64,000 nucleotides of DNA from Chloroflexota bacterium (GTDB lineage: Bacteria > Chloroflexota > Dehalococcoidia > Lucifugimonadales > Lucifugimonadaceae). Under the pieces are notes generated by a model. It was not told where the DNA came from. It saw only the letters and a program-made list of their open reading frames with translations, and made no database searches. Where the stretch lies: assembly GCA_013204555.1 (NCBI GenBank), contig JABMNO010000012.1:1-64000 (forward strand), written 5' to 3'. Shown in pieces: positions 45,353-51,263 of this stretch; the stretch's first letter is position 1; every line of letters begins with the position of its first letter. The position numbers and the translations under genes are program-made.

Positions 45353-46345
45353 TCAGGCTTTCCCTTCTAGTCTGCTTCGGCCTTCGATCGCGTCTCTGTT
45401 GACGCAGTATGGCGGCCAGTCGCCTTTGATTCCGGCAAGGACGTTCTCCACGCACATCATTGCCATCTTCAGGCGGGTATCTCCTGTAGCGCTTGCGACG
45501 TGTGGCATTACGAGGCAGTTATCCAGGGTCAATAGCGGGTGGTTTGCCGGTAGTGGTTCCGGGACGGTGACATCTATTGCTGCACCAGCGATCCCGCCGG
45601 ACTTTAATGCCTCATAGAGTGCTTCCTGGTCTACCACCGGGCCGCGGGTTGTGTTGACGAAGTACGCCGTGGGCTTCATCAGTTTGAACTGCTCAGTGGA
45701 CATTAACCCTGTTGTTTCAGGCGTCAGCGGGTTGTGGAGCGATACGTAATCGGAACGTTGCAGTAGCTCTTCCAGAGAGTCCACATAGATCGTTCCGGGA
45801 ACGTCGTTGCGCGGATTTCGGTTGTGATAAATCACTTCCATGTCGAATCCAAGTCCGCGCTTTGCGACTTCTGCCCCAATGCGGCCCATGCCGACGATGC
45901 CAAGGGTCTTGTGATGGATATCGGTCGCGAGGTACCCGACTGGGTCGAAATCTCCCCACTCGCCGTTTTTCACGATCCCCGGCAGATCGTTGACTCGTCG
46001 TCCAAGCGCCATCACCAGTGCGAACGCGAGGTCGGCCGTGCTCTCCGAAAGAACTCCGGGCGTGTTGCACACGGCGATTCCGCGTTCGGTTGCCGCCGCC
46101 TCATCGATATTGTCATAGCCCACGCCGAACTCGGCGATGACCTTGAGGTTGGGCGCTGCGTCCATCACAGCAGCGTCTACCTGATTTGTGATGTGGGCGT
46201 AGAGAGCGTCTACATCGCGCATGGCTTCGATAAGCCCCGCCTGGTCTGGTGAGTCTGCGTCTTCCCATATGACGACGTCAGCAGCGGCTCGGAGCTCCGC
46301 TGCTGCCTGGTCAAACGTGCGTCTGGTAACAAGAATCTTCGGCAT
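45353..46345 (-). CDS. D-2-hydroxyacid dehydrogenase
   Basis: A 330-residue dehydrogenase of the SerA/GyaR type. The nucleotide-binding glycine motif is LGIVGMGRIGAEVAKR. Substrate and catalytic residues are visible: the Gly/Asn loop in EFGVGYDNIDEAA, the Arg in FVNTTRGPVVDQEALYEALK, the Glu in IDVTVPEPLP and the His in LVMPHVASATG. It reduces 2-keto acids or oxidises D-2-hydroxy acids with NAD(P). The neighbouring Ldh2 enzyme works on similar compounds, possibly of the other hand, so the pair may convert one hydroxy acid to another via the keto acid. Confidence 0.92.
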   Translation of the reverse strand: MPKILVTRRTFDQAAAELRAAADVVIWEDADSPDQAGLIEAMRDVDALYAHITNQVDAAVMDAAPNLKVIAEFGVGYDNIDEAAATERGIAVCNTPGVLSESTADLAFALVMALGRRVNDLPGIVKNGEWGDFDPVGYLATDIHHKTLGIVGMGRIGAEVAKRGLGFDMEVIYHNRNPRNDVPGTIYVDSLEELLQRSDYVSLHNPLTPETTGLMSTEQFKLMKPTAYFVNTTRGPVVDQEALYEALKSGGIAGAAIDVTVPEPLPANHPLLTLDNCLVMPHVASATGDTRLKMAMMCVENVLAGIKGDWPPYCVNRDAIEGRSRLEGKA

Positions 46346-46389
46346 TCGGTCTCTTTCTGATTTCGTGCGGCGTCGTAGTTAGTGACCGG

Positions 46390-47199
46390 CTAAACGCCCT
46401 GTTCTTTTTTCCAGTTCTCGAAGTCTTCCAGCATCGCGTCTGAATACTGGCGATCGACTTCACCCGGCGTGTAAGTTCCCTCTGAAATCCGCTGTTGTCC
46501 GAAGCGATCTTTGAGGCGAATGTCTTCTGAACGGACCACGACCTCTTCTGCAAGATGAGCAGGGATGAATATGACTCCTGAGTAGGTTCCCAGTACCACG
46601 TCACCCGGCATACATGTTGCCTCTCCAATACGGACAGGACCGTTGATGTCACTTTGCGTCACATCCGCGATAGCCGAGGGGTCGAATCCTCGGACGAATA
46701 CCCCAAAATCTGGCATCTCACGGATCCGCTGCGTGTCTCGGATACCGCCATCGATAACCATCCCGCGTTTGCCTTTGGCCTTGATGGCGGTGGCGAGGTT
46801 GTCACCAGCAAATGTGCCGTCTCGAACCTTGCCGAACAGCTCTACGACCAGCGCATCGCCCTCAACAAGCTCATCAATGACCCATGAGTTCTGACCACCG
46901 ATGCGGCCTTCCGTCTCGCCCTGCTTTTCAATGGCATCGTTAATATCGGGGCGAAGCGGCACGTAGCGCGCCGTCACTGCCCTGCCAACCAGCACGTGAT
47001 CCGGGTGGAGTATCTCCCAGTCACCGGCGAACTGATGGTTGTATCCGGCGCGTCGGCAGACTCCCCACGCTTCTTCCGTGGTTACCAGTTCCATCCGTTT
47101 CAGGATGTCATCTGGCACTAGGGGACGACCGTTGCTATCGCGCTCGCCTTCCCACTGACTGGTTACGGCTTTGATGAAGTCTGGATGCGTTAGTTGCAA
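46390..47199 (-). CDS. RraA-like aldolase/decarboxylase family protein
   Basis: A 269-residue protein of the RraA/HMG-aldolase group. Its key region reads GDALVVELFGKVRDGTFAGD, then GMVIDGGIRDTQRIREMPDF, where the Arg-Asp pair is the catalytic and metal-binding signature. It is longer than RraA itself (about 160 residues), with an N-terminal helical part of about 70 residues and a C-terminal tail, as in aldolase members. It probably cleaves 4-hydroxy-2-keto acids or decarboxylates oxaloacetate-like acids. It leads the operon with two hydroxyacid dehydrogenases, which fits a short catabolic path. A GGAGCC site lies before the ATG. Confidence 0.88.
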   Translation of the reverse strand: MQLTHPDFIKAVTSQWEGERDSNGRPLVPDDILKRMELVTTEEAWGVCRRAGYNHQFAGDWEILHPDHVLVGRAVTARYVPLRPDINDAIEKQGETEGRIGGQNSWVIDELVEGDALVVELFGKVRDGTFAGDNLATAIKAKGKRGMVIDGGIRDTQRIREMPDFGVFVRGFDPSAIADVTQSDINGPVRIGEATCMPGDVVLGTYSGVIFIPAHLAEEVVVRSEDIRLKDRFGQQRISEGTYTPGEVDRQYSDAMLEDFENWKKEQGV

Positions 47200-47360
47200 G
47201 ATTGGCTCCGTTTTCTTTTTGGTTTCTTTTTGGCGGGAATGGATTTTTGATATGGGATTGTCAGGCGACCGAGATTCTAGCGCGAAGCAATGTGTGGTGT
47301 AACTCTCTCATCATGATTTGCATCTCATTATTTAGATTGAGTGAGATTTTCTGAGTTGAG

Positions 47361-47399
47361 ATCCCGGATATCTCCGGCTATCGCCTATGAGTCCGGGAT
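47361..47399. repeat. Inverted repeat before the small ORF
   Basis: ATCCCGGA (47361-47368) pairs with TCCGGGAT (47392-47399) across 23 bases. It lies 27 bases before the start of the 31-residue gene and could structure its leader or act as an operator. Confidence 0.4.
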
Positions 47400-47425
47400 G
47401 ACATCTTTTATGAAAGGACAATGAG

Positions 47426-47521
47426 ATGAAGAAGACCGTTCTTGTCATTGGCGCTGGTGCAGCGCTCTCGCTTGCTGCGGCTTTTGTGATCCGAAAGGGC
47501 AAATCTAGCCGTACTAGTTAA
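47426..47521 (+). CDS. 31-residue membrane peptide
   Basis: A very short gene: MKKTVLVIGAGAALSLAAAF followed by VIRKGKSSRTS. It has basic ends around one hydrophobic helix, a classic inner-membrane small protein. AGGA lies 8 bases before the ATG. A short hairpin (GACCGG/CCGGTC at 47523-47541) and then a proper terminator (47568-47605) follow, so it appears to be an independent transcription unit. The function is unknown. Confidence 0.55.
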   Translation: MKKTVLVIGAGAALSLAAAFVIRKGKSSRTS

Positions 47522-47567
47522 TGACCGGCTGTCCCCCGGTCATCCCCCTTTTGGCTTAGGCCATGGG

Positions 47568-47605
47568 AGAACTCGCCATTGATCCTCAGTGGCGGGTTCT
47601 TTTTT
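47568..47605 (+). terminator. Rho-independent terminator
   Basis: AGAACTCGCCA and TGGCGGGTTCT form an 11-base stem with one G-T pair and an 11-base loop, and are followed directly by TTTTT. It ends the transcript of the 31-residue gene. Confidence 0.82.
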
Positions 47606-47616
47606 AATAGGTATCT

Positions 47617-47809
47617 GTGGGGGCTTGCCTCACCATGGCGTCATGCGGCGGCGTCGTTTCGATGGAACGCATGACCATGATCAACTTGGGGCCGGGCAAG
47701 CCCGGCGGCTACCGGGATACGCCGAATGCAGCGAACGTTCCAAATGGTAGCGGTGGGGCTCGCCCCACTCTGGCATCGTGCGACGGTGGCGATTCGATGA
47801 AATGCATGA
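47617..47809. repeat. Cluster of GC-rich palindromes with a diverged direct repeat
   Basis: Two related units of about 57 bases (47617-47674 and 47753-47809) flank a third palindrome, GCCGGGCAAGCCCGGC (47691-47706). The second unit starts with a perfect hairpin, GTGGGGCTCGCCCCAC (47753-47768). The units share TTCGATGGAA/TTCGATGAAA and GCATGA. The remainder of 47522-47841 has no gene. This looks like a REP-type cluster downstream of the mutasome operon. Confidence 0.55.
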
Positions 47810-47841
47810 TTACGACCACCGTGGCACGGACTTGCAATCGG

Positions 47842-48237
47842 TCACCGCGAGGACTGGCGATACCAGTTGTTGGCCTTCATATCCCGGTAGACGACTACCC
47901 GGTGGCCGTTCTCAAGTAGCAGCGAATAGTACATCCGCTCAATCTCCTGCTCTGGTCCGCGCCACCACTCGTCATTCACCTTCCAGCGATCGTCAACGGA
48001 CTGGACCGTGTGCATCTTTGATACCCGCGTTGACCGCCTGCGTCTGGGACCCGGTGGTTGTTTGCGAGCGCCATTGCTGCTTGCTGGGTTGCCGGTGGGA
48101 CTGTGTGCCGGCAGAGCGATGCGAACAGAGACGGATACCGGGTTACCTGCATCGTCTGTGAGCATATCTACCGGCTCCGGTTGGTTCAGGAGCTTAATTG
48201 CACCAGAGCGTGTCTCCGCTCCGGAATTCTTGACCAT
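47842..48237 (-). CDS. DUF6504-like protein of the ImuB locus
   Basis: A 131-residue protein. The C-terminal 50 residues (RWKVNDEWWRGPEQEIERMY, then LENGHRVVVYRDMKANNWYR) match the small W-R-x-D-D-E-W-W...WYRQ proteins that accompany ImuB genes in many bacteria (DUF6504). The first half is a low-complexity linker (about residues 40-78, rich in Pro, Arg, Ser). The ATG has GGAG 4 bases upstream and lies inside the end of the ImuB gene, a 52-base overlap that implies coupled translation. Its biochemical role in translesion synthesis is not known. It may be a polymerase partner. Confidence 0.75.
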   Translation of the reverse strand: MVKNSGAETRSGAIKLLNQPEPVDMLTDDAGNPVSVSVRIALPAHSPTGNPASSNGARKQPPGPRRRRSTRVSKMHTVQSVDDRWKVNDEWWRGPEQEIERMYYSLLLENGHRVVVYRDMKANNWYRQSSR

Positions 48238-49436
48238 GGCTCCAGTTCTCTTACTTTGTAGATTGGTGGTGCGACACCCAGCCTGGCCTGTAACTGGCTG
48301 ATGGTCTCCTGCATCTGCTGACTACGGCGGACTTCTGTCCACATAGACCCCTGACGTCCGGCTTCACCTGTAAGCCCTGAGAGCGTGAGGCGCATATCCT
48401 CCAGTGGGCCGGGAATCTCCAGCGTATCCAGCCGGGTCTTGATGCCGAAAAGTGCATGTGTGCGATCTCCAGCTGGCTCCTTGAAGGCAACTCGCATCAT
48501 CCAGGGAGGTCGCCGAAACACGTTCGACTCCAGTACAGCCTGGCGAGCGTATCGCTGAACGAGTTGAGGGCGCGAGAAAGACCGCGAGAGCAGGCTTTCG
48601 ATACCGGTAACGATGGTTGGCATGCTGACCGTCGCATCCGGGAACATCAGATATTCGGAAACGATCTCCTCCGACCGACGCGAAACCAGCGGACGTGAAT
48701 CAAAGCCGTTCGCCAGTTCCCAGACCAGTTTCCCTTCGGGGCCAAATTGCGCCTGAAGAGCGCCCTCTGGAAGCCCGGACACGTCACCAAGTTTTTGCAG
48801 CCCAAATCCATGCAGCCGCTGCACTATCCGATAGTCGACTGGCAGTATGTCCACCGCCAGGTTACTCAGGAAGCTGCCGGGGTCGCCCGTGACCTTCCGA
48901 CCGCTATTTGGCCCGCTCTGCAATGCGGCCACGTATGAAACCCACTTGTTGTCACCAACGCCTATCCGCAGGTCGTACTGCCTGATGGCGTTAGCCAGGA
49001 TTTGCACCACGCGGGCGTCGTCCCCATAGAGGCCTTCCAGCCCCCAGATGCCTACGTATGCCCTGCCGAGGCCATCGTCCTCCACGTCCGGGCAACGCTC
49101 CTCCAGTGCCTTGAGTAGCCGTCCGAATGCGACCTCATAGTGGGCCATATCCGGCTCGATGATGAGCGCGCCTTTGTTGCGGGAAAGTGCCTCCTGTAGC
49201 GGCATCCCCGGCAATACGCCCTCGATATCAGGCGACCAGTCGAGGATTGTTCGTCCAGAGCCATTGGCCGCGACGTTGATGATCAGCGCTGGTTGGCCTT
49301 TCAGATCGGGACTGCGGCGCACTTCTGATTGCCATGAAAAGTGTGGAATCAAAACGCACGCCACCGGCCCTACCCTGCCGCCGCGTCCTGAGCCCGTCGA
49401 AGGGCCGCGCCCTGGAGATATTGAGCGGCCGCTCAT
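48186..49436 (-). CDS. imuB: ImuB-like Y-family DNA polymerase
   Basis: A 416-residue protein of the Y-family polymerase superfamily. It opens with VACVLIPHFSWQSEVRRSPD and continues with helix-hairpin-helix-like DILPVDYRIVQRLHGFGLQK and a little-finger domain after about residue 250 (VTGIESLLSRSFSRPQLVQR). The usual catalytic acidic residues of active polymerases are weakly conserved (IPHFSWQSE in place of a D-x-D site), as in ImuB, which works as an adaptor for DnaE2. The start at 49436 overlaps the stop of the DUF72 gene as ATGA. The first 19 residues include GPSTGSGRGG, which comes from a palindromic repeat at 49387-49404, so that segment may have been added by repeat insertion; GTG near VACV is an alternative start. 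Confidence 0.85.
   Translation of the reverse strand: MSGRSISPGRGPSTGSGRGGRVGPVACVLIPHFSWQSEVRRSPDLKGQPALIINVAANGSGRTILDWSPDIEGVLPGMPLQEALSRNKGALIIEPDMAHYEVAFGRLLKALEERCPDVEDDGLGRAYVGIWGLEGLYGDDARVVQILANAIRQYDLRIGVGDNKWVSYVAALQSGPNSGRKVTGDPGSFLSNLAVDILPVDYRIVQRLHGFGLQKLGDVSGLPEGALQAQFGPEGKLVWELANGFDSRPLVSRRSEEIVSEYLMFPDATVSMPTIVTGIESLLSRSFSRPQLVQRYARQAVLESNVFRRPPWMMRVAFKEPAGDRTHALFGIKTRLDTLEIPGPLEDMRLTLSGLTGEAGRQGSMWTEVRRSQQMQETISQLQARLGVAPPIYKVRELEPWSRIPERRHALVQLSS
49387..49404. repeat. Dispersed repeat CCTGAGCCCGTCGAAGGG inside a gene start
   Basis: This matches the common bacterial intergenic repeat CCTGAGCnnGTCGAAGGG. Here it lies inside the first codons of the ImuB gene and encodes GPSTGSGR. 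Repeats of this type are usually between genes. Confidence 0.6.
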
Positions 49437-50383
49437 AGTAGCGCGCCCTGTACGGGTGAGGTATCGAATGAACCAGAGCGCAGGCGTGTTGGCATGCCCA
49501 GGTGCTTCATCAACTGCGCCGCGGGTAGAACACCGGGACCGTAGTAGTCGTTCGATACGAATGCATAAGCCTCTGCGCCATGTTCTCTTTGCGCGAGGGC
49601 CAGTGCGGAAGCCCACCTCCCCGTCTCGATAGCGAACTGTTCCAGAGTCATCCGTGATGGATCCGGGGTGTCAACTCCCGGAATTCGCTTTCCGCCAAGC
49701 AGCCTGAGATATGCGAGTCCGCCGATGGTTTCTACATCGCCCGGCTCATTGAGCAGATTGGTTGTGACAAGCCCCACGCCGCGCCGGTGTAGCAGGTTTC
49801 GTACCCCGGCTGAACGGAGCGATGGTCGTCGGACCTCCACGCAAAACTGTATTGAGTCGACCGGTAGATCGCGCAGGGACTCGCTGAGCACCGACAGCCC
49901 CGGCGCACCAAAGCTGGGTGGCAGTTGGATGAGGATTGGTCCTAGCTTGTCTTCAAACAACTCAGCAGTTCGCAAGAACTCCTTGAGATCGCGCGGGCCG
50001 ACCCTGAGTCGACGTTCGTGAGTAATCCAGCGTGGCATCTTCAGGGCGAAGCGGAACTCTGGCGGCGTGTCGGCAAGCCATCGCCTGACCGTCTCCGGCG
50101 CGGGCGGCGCGTAGAAGGTCGCATTGACCTCCACACTGTTGAACACGCGTGCGTAGAGACTGAGTCGCTTATTTGCTTTCAGTCCTGCCGGGTAAAGGAG
50201 CCCCTGCCAGCCAGGTACCGCCCATCCTTGCGTGCCGATGCTGATGGGCGCGACGGCAGTTGATCGCGCAGGGAATCCTGTGCTGGTTCTCGTTATTTCC
50301 AGTCTTGTTGTTTCTACTGGTGCCTGTGACATCGCTCGCTTTGCCTTCGAGTCTCTGTGGCGCACGCTTTGCAGTCCTGTCAT
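49433..50383 (-). CDS. DUF72 (YecE-like) protein
   Basis: A 316-residue TIM-barrel protein of the DUF72 family. Its signature is present: ISIGTQGWAVPGWQGLLYPA, then YARVFNSVEVNATFYAPPAP and PPEFRFALKMPRWITHERRL, then LGPILIQLPPSF and FCVEVRRPSL, and finally EAYAFVSNDYYGPGVLPAAQ. The biochemical activity is unknown; a nucleic-acid-related role has been proposed. It is the first gene of the operon carrying ImuB and the DUF6504-like protein, and it occupies the place where ImuA is often found. ATG 50383 is 26 bases after the predicted transcription start; ATG 50332, with GAAGG 8 bases upstream, is a good alternative. Confidence 0.88.
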   Translation of the reverse strand: MTGLQSVRHRDSKAKRAMSQAPVETTRLEITRTSTGFPARSTAVAPISIGTQGWAVPGWQGLLYPAGLKANKRLSLYARVFNSVEVNATFYAPPAPETVRRWLADTPPEFRFALKMPRWITHERRLRVGPRDLKEFLRTAELFEDKLGPILIQLPPSFGAPGLSVLSESLRDLPVDSIQFCVEVRRPSLRSAGVRNLLHRRGVGLVTTNLLNEPGDVETIGGLAYLRLLGGKRIPGVDTPDPSRMTLEQFAIETGRWASALALAQREHGAEAYAFVSNDYYGPGVLPAAQLMKHLGMPTRLRSGSFDTSPVQGALL

Positions 50384-50415
50384 TACAGGAATGTGCGTAA
50401 CCGCCCTTATGCCTC

Positions 50416-50443
50416 ATAATAGAACATGTGTTCTATACGTCAA
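50416..50443 (-). promoter_or_regulatory. SOS promoter with LexA-type box between -35 and -10
   Basis: On the minus strand TTGACG (50438-50443) and TATTAT (50416-50421) are 16 bases apart, a good sigma-70-type promoter. The spacer holds GAACATGTGTTC (50422-50433), matching the Gram-positive-type SOS box GAAC-N4-GTTC and part of an almost complete 18-base palindrome (50419-50436). A repressor here would block the polymerase directly. It drives the DUF72-ImuB-DUF6504 operon. Confidence 0.75.
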
Positions 50444-50516
50444 GGGAGTGGTGGCAGAGAGGAGTTATGTGACAGGTGCGGAGTGAGAGCACAACCAAGC
50501 GATCACAGCTCATCAG

Positions 50517-50563
50517 TCACCCTGAGGAGGGCGGCTCCGCGCCCGACGTGAGGGCATCTGCCA
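50517..50563 (-). repeat. Palindromic repeat, copy A (inverted)
   Basis: On the minus strand this 47-base unit differs from the matching part of copy C at only 2 positions. Its core GGGCGCGGAGCCGCC can fold on itself. It faces copy B. Confidence 0.75.
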
Positions 50564-50585
50564 CCCACAACTAGGAACCCGTTAC

Positions 50586-50666
50586 ATGAAACAGAACAAG
50601 ACCATCCTTGCTAACCGTTCAGCTTCGACATATGTCGAGGTGACGTCGGCTTATACGGGTGGATAG
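50586..50666 (+). pseudogene. Remnant of a GIY-YIG nuclease gene
   Basis: The frame reads MKQNKTILANRSASTYVEVT then SAYTGG and stop. The intact gene at 50840 starts MKQNKTFCVYILANRSGSTY then VGMTSDLYGR. The remnant lacks FCVY (12 bases, removing the VY of the first motif), changes the key Gly of the second motif to Glu and stops early. It is a clear duplicate, now broken. Confidence 0.75.
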
Positions 50667-50721
50667 TCAGATTCAGCGAGGAAGAGTTTGAGGATGAGGT
50701 GTTTAAAGCTGAATAACCATT

Positions 50722-50785
50722 GCGGCATTCAAAGCTGGCAAACGCCCTCACGTCGGGCGCGGAGCCGCCCGCCTCAGGGTGACAG
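50722..50785 (+). repeat. Palindromic repeat, copy B
   Basis: A 64-base unit, 59 of 64 identical to copy C (51178-51241) and inverted relative to copy A. It follows the GIY-YIG remnant just as copy C ends the intact gene, so gene and repeat were duplicated together. Confidence 0.8.
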
Positions 50786-50839
50786 TCATTTCGCTGCGCG
50801 CGATAGGCATTAGTTCAAGGTAATAAGGAAGCTGATCAT

Positions 50840-51238
50840 ATGAAGCAGAACAAGACTTTCTGCGTTTACATACTGGCTAACCGATCTGGTTCGACTTACG
50901 TCGGTATGACTTCGGACTTGTATGGCCGGATGATCAAGCATCGCGAGGGGCTAATCCCTGGCTACACACTCGATCGCAATATCAAGCGGCTGGTCTACTT
51001 TGAGGCGATTGAGAATGCCCATGCGGCGGTGGCCCGTGAACGCCAGATCAAGAAGTGGCGGCGATCACGAAAGATCGCACTTGTTGAGTCAGTGAATCCT
51101 ACGTGGGAGGACCTATTCCCGGCATTTCGGGCGGGTATGAGTTTGCGAATGAGATCTGCGCGGGTTGATGACCGTGGGCGGCGTTCGAAGCTGGCAAATG
51201 CCCTCACGTCGGTCGCGGAGCCGCCCTCCTCAGGGTGA
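50840..51238 (+). CDS. Stand-alone GIY-YIG endonuclease-like protein
   Basis: A 132-residue protein of the UvrC-like single-domain GIY-YIG group. The two motif strands are VYILANRSGS (VYI, residues 9-11) and STYVGMTSDL (YVG, residues 20-22). The catalytic Arg is at residue 30 in LYGRMIKHRE, and the metal-binding Glu is probably in LVYFEAIENA; the family sequence ARERQIKKWRRSRKIALVES follows. The last 20 residues (RRSKLANALTSVAEPPSSG) are encoded by repeat copy C, with the stop inside it. Members of this group are small nucleases of poorly known role. A second, broken copy with its own repeat lies just upstream, which suggests that the gene and its palindromes move or multiply together. Confidence 0.85.
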   Translation: MKQNKTFCVYILANRSGSTYVGMTSDLYGRMIKHREGLIPGYTLDRNIKRLVYFEAIENAHAAVARERQIKKWRRSRKIALVESVNPTWEDLFPAFRAGMSLRMRSARVDDRGRRSKLANALTSVAEPPSSG

Positions 51239-51241
51239 CAG
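51178..51241 (+). repeat. Palindromic repeat, copy C, overlapping the end of the GIY-YIG gene
   Basis: Sixty-four bases with five differences from copy B. It supplies the last codons and stop (TGA 51236-51238) of the GIY-YIG gene and ends 22 bases before the dnaE2 start. Confidence 0.8.
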
Positions 51242-51263
51242 CCTGTTCGTACATCGTCAGTGG

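Larger units (their letters stand above)
50384..50839. other. Divergent region with SOS promoter, palindromes and gene remnant
   Basis: This 456-base region holds, in order: the SOS-type promoter of the minus-strand operon (50416-50443), repeat copy A (50517-50563), a remnant of a GIY-YIG gene (50586-50666) and repeat copy B (50722-50785). AAGGA about 12 bases before ATG 50840 serves as the ribosome site of the intact GIY-YIG gene. Confidence 0.6.

Noticed and set aside
48008-48301. A plus-strand 97-residue frame
   Set aside because: It is antisense to the ImuB end and the DUF6504-like gene, both well supported.
50517-51241. Repeat units considered as a CRISPR array
   Set aside because: Only three copies, one inverted, with unequal spacing and gene sequence between them; no cas genes.
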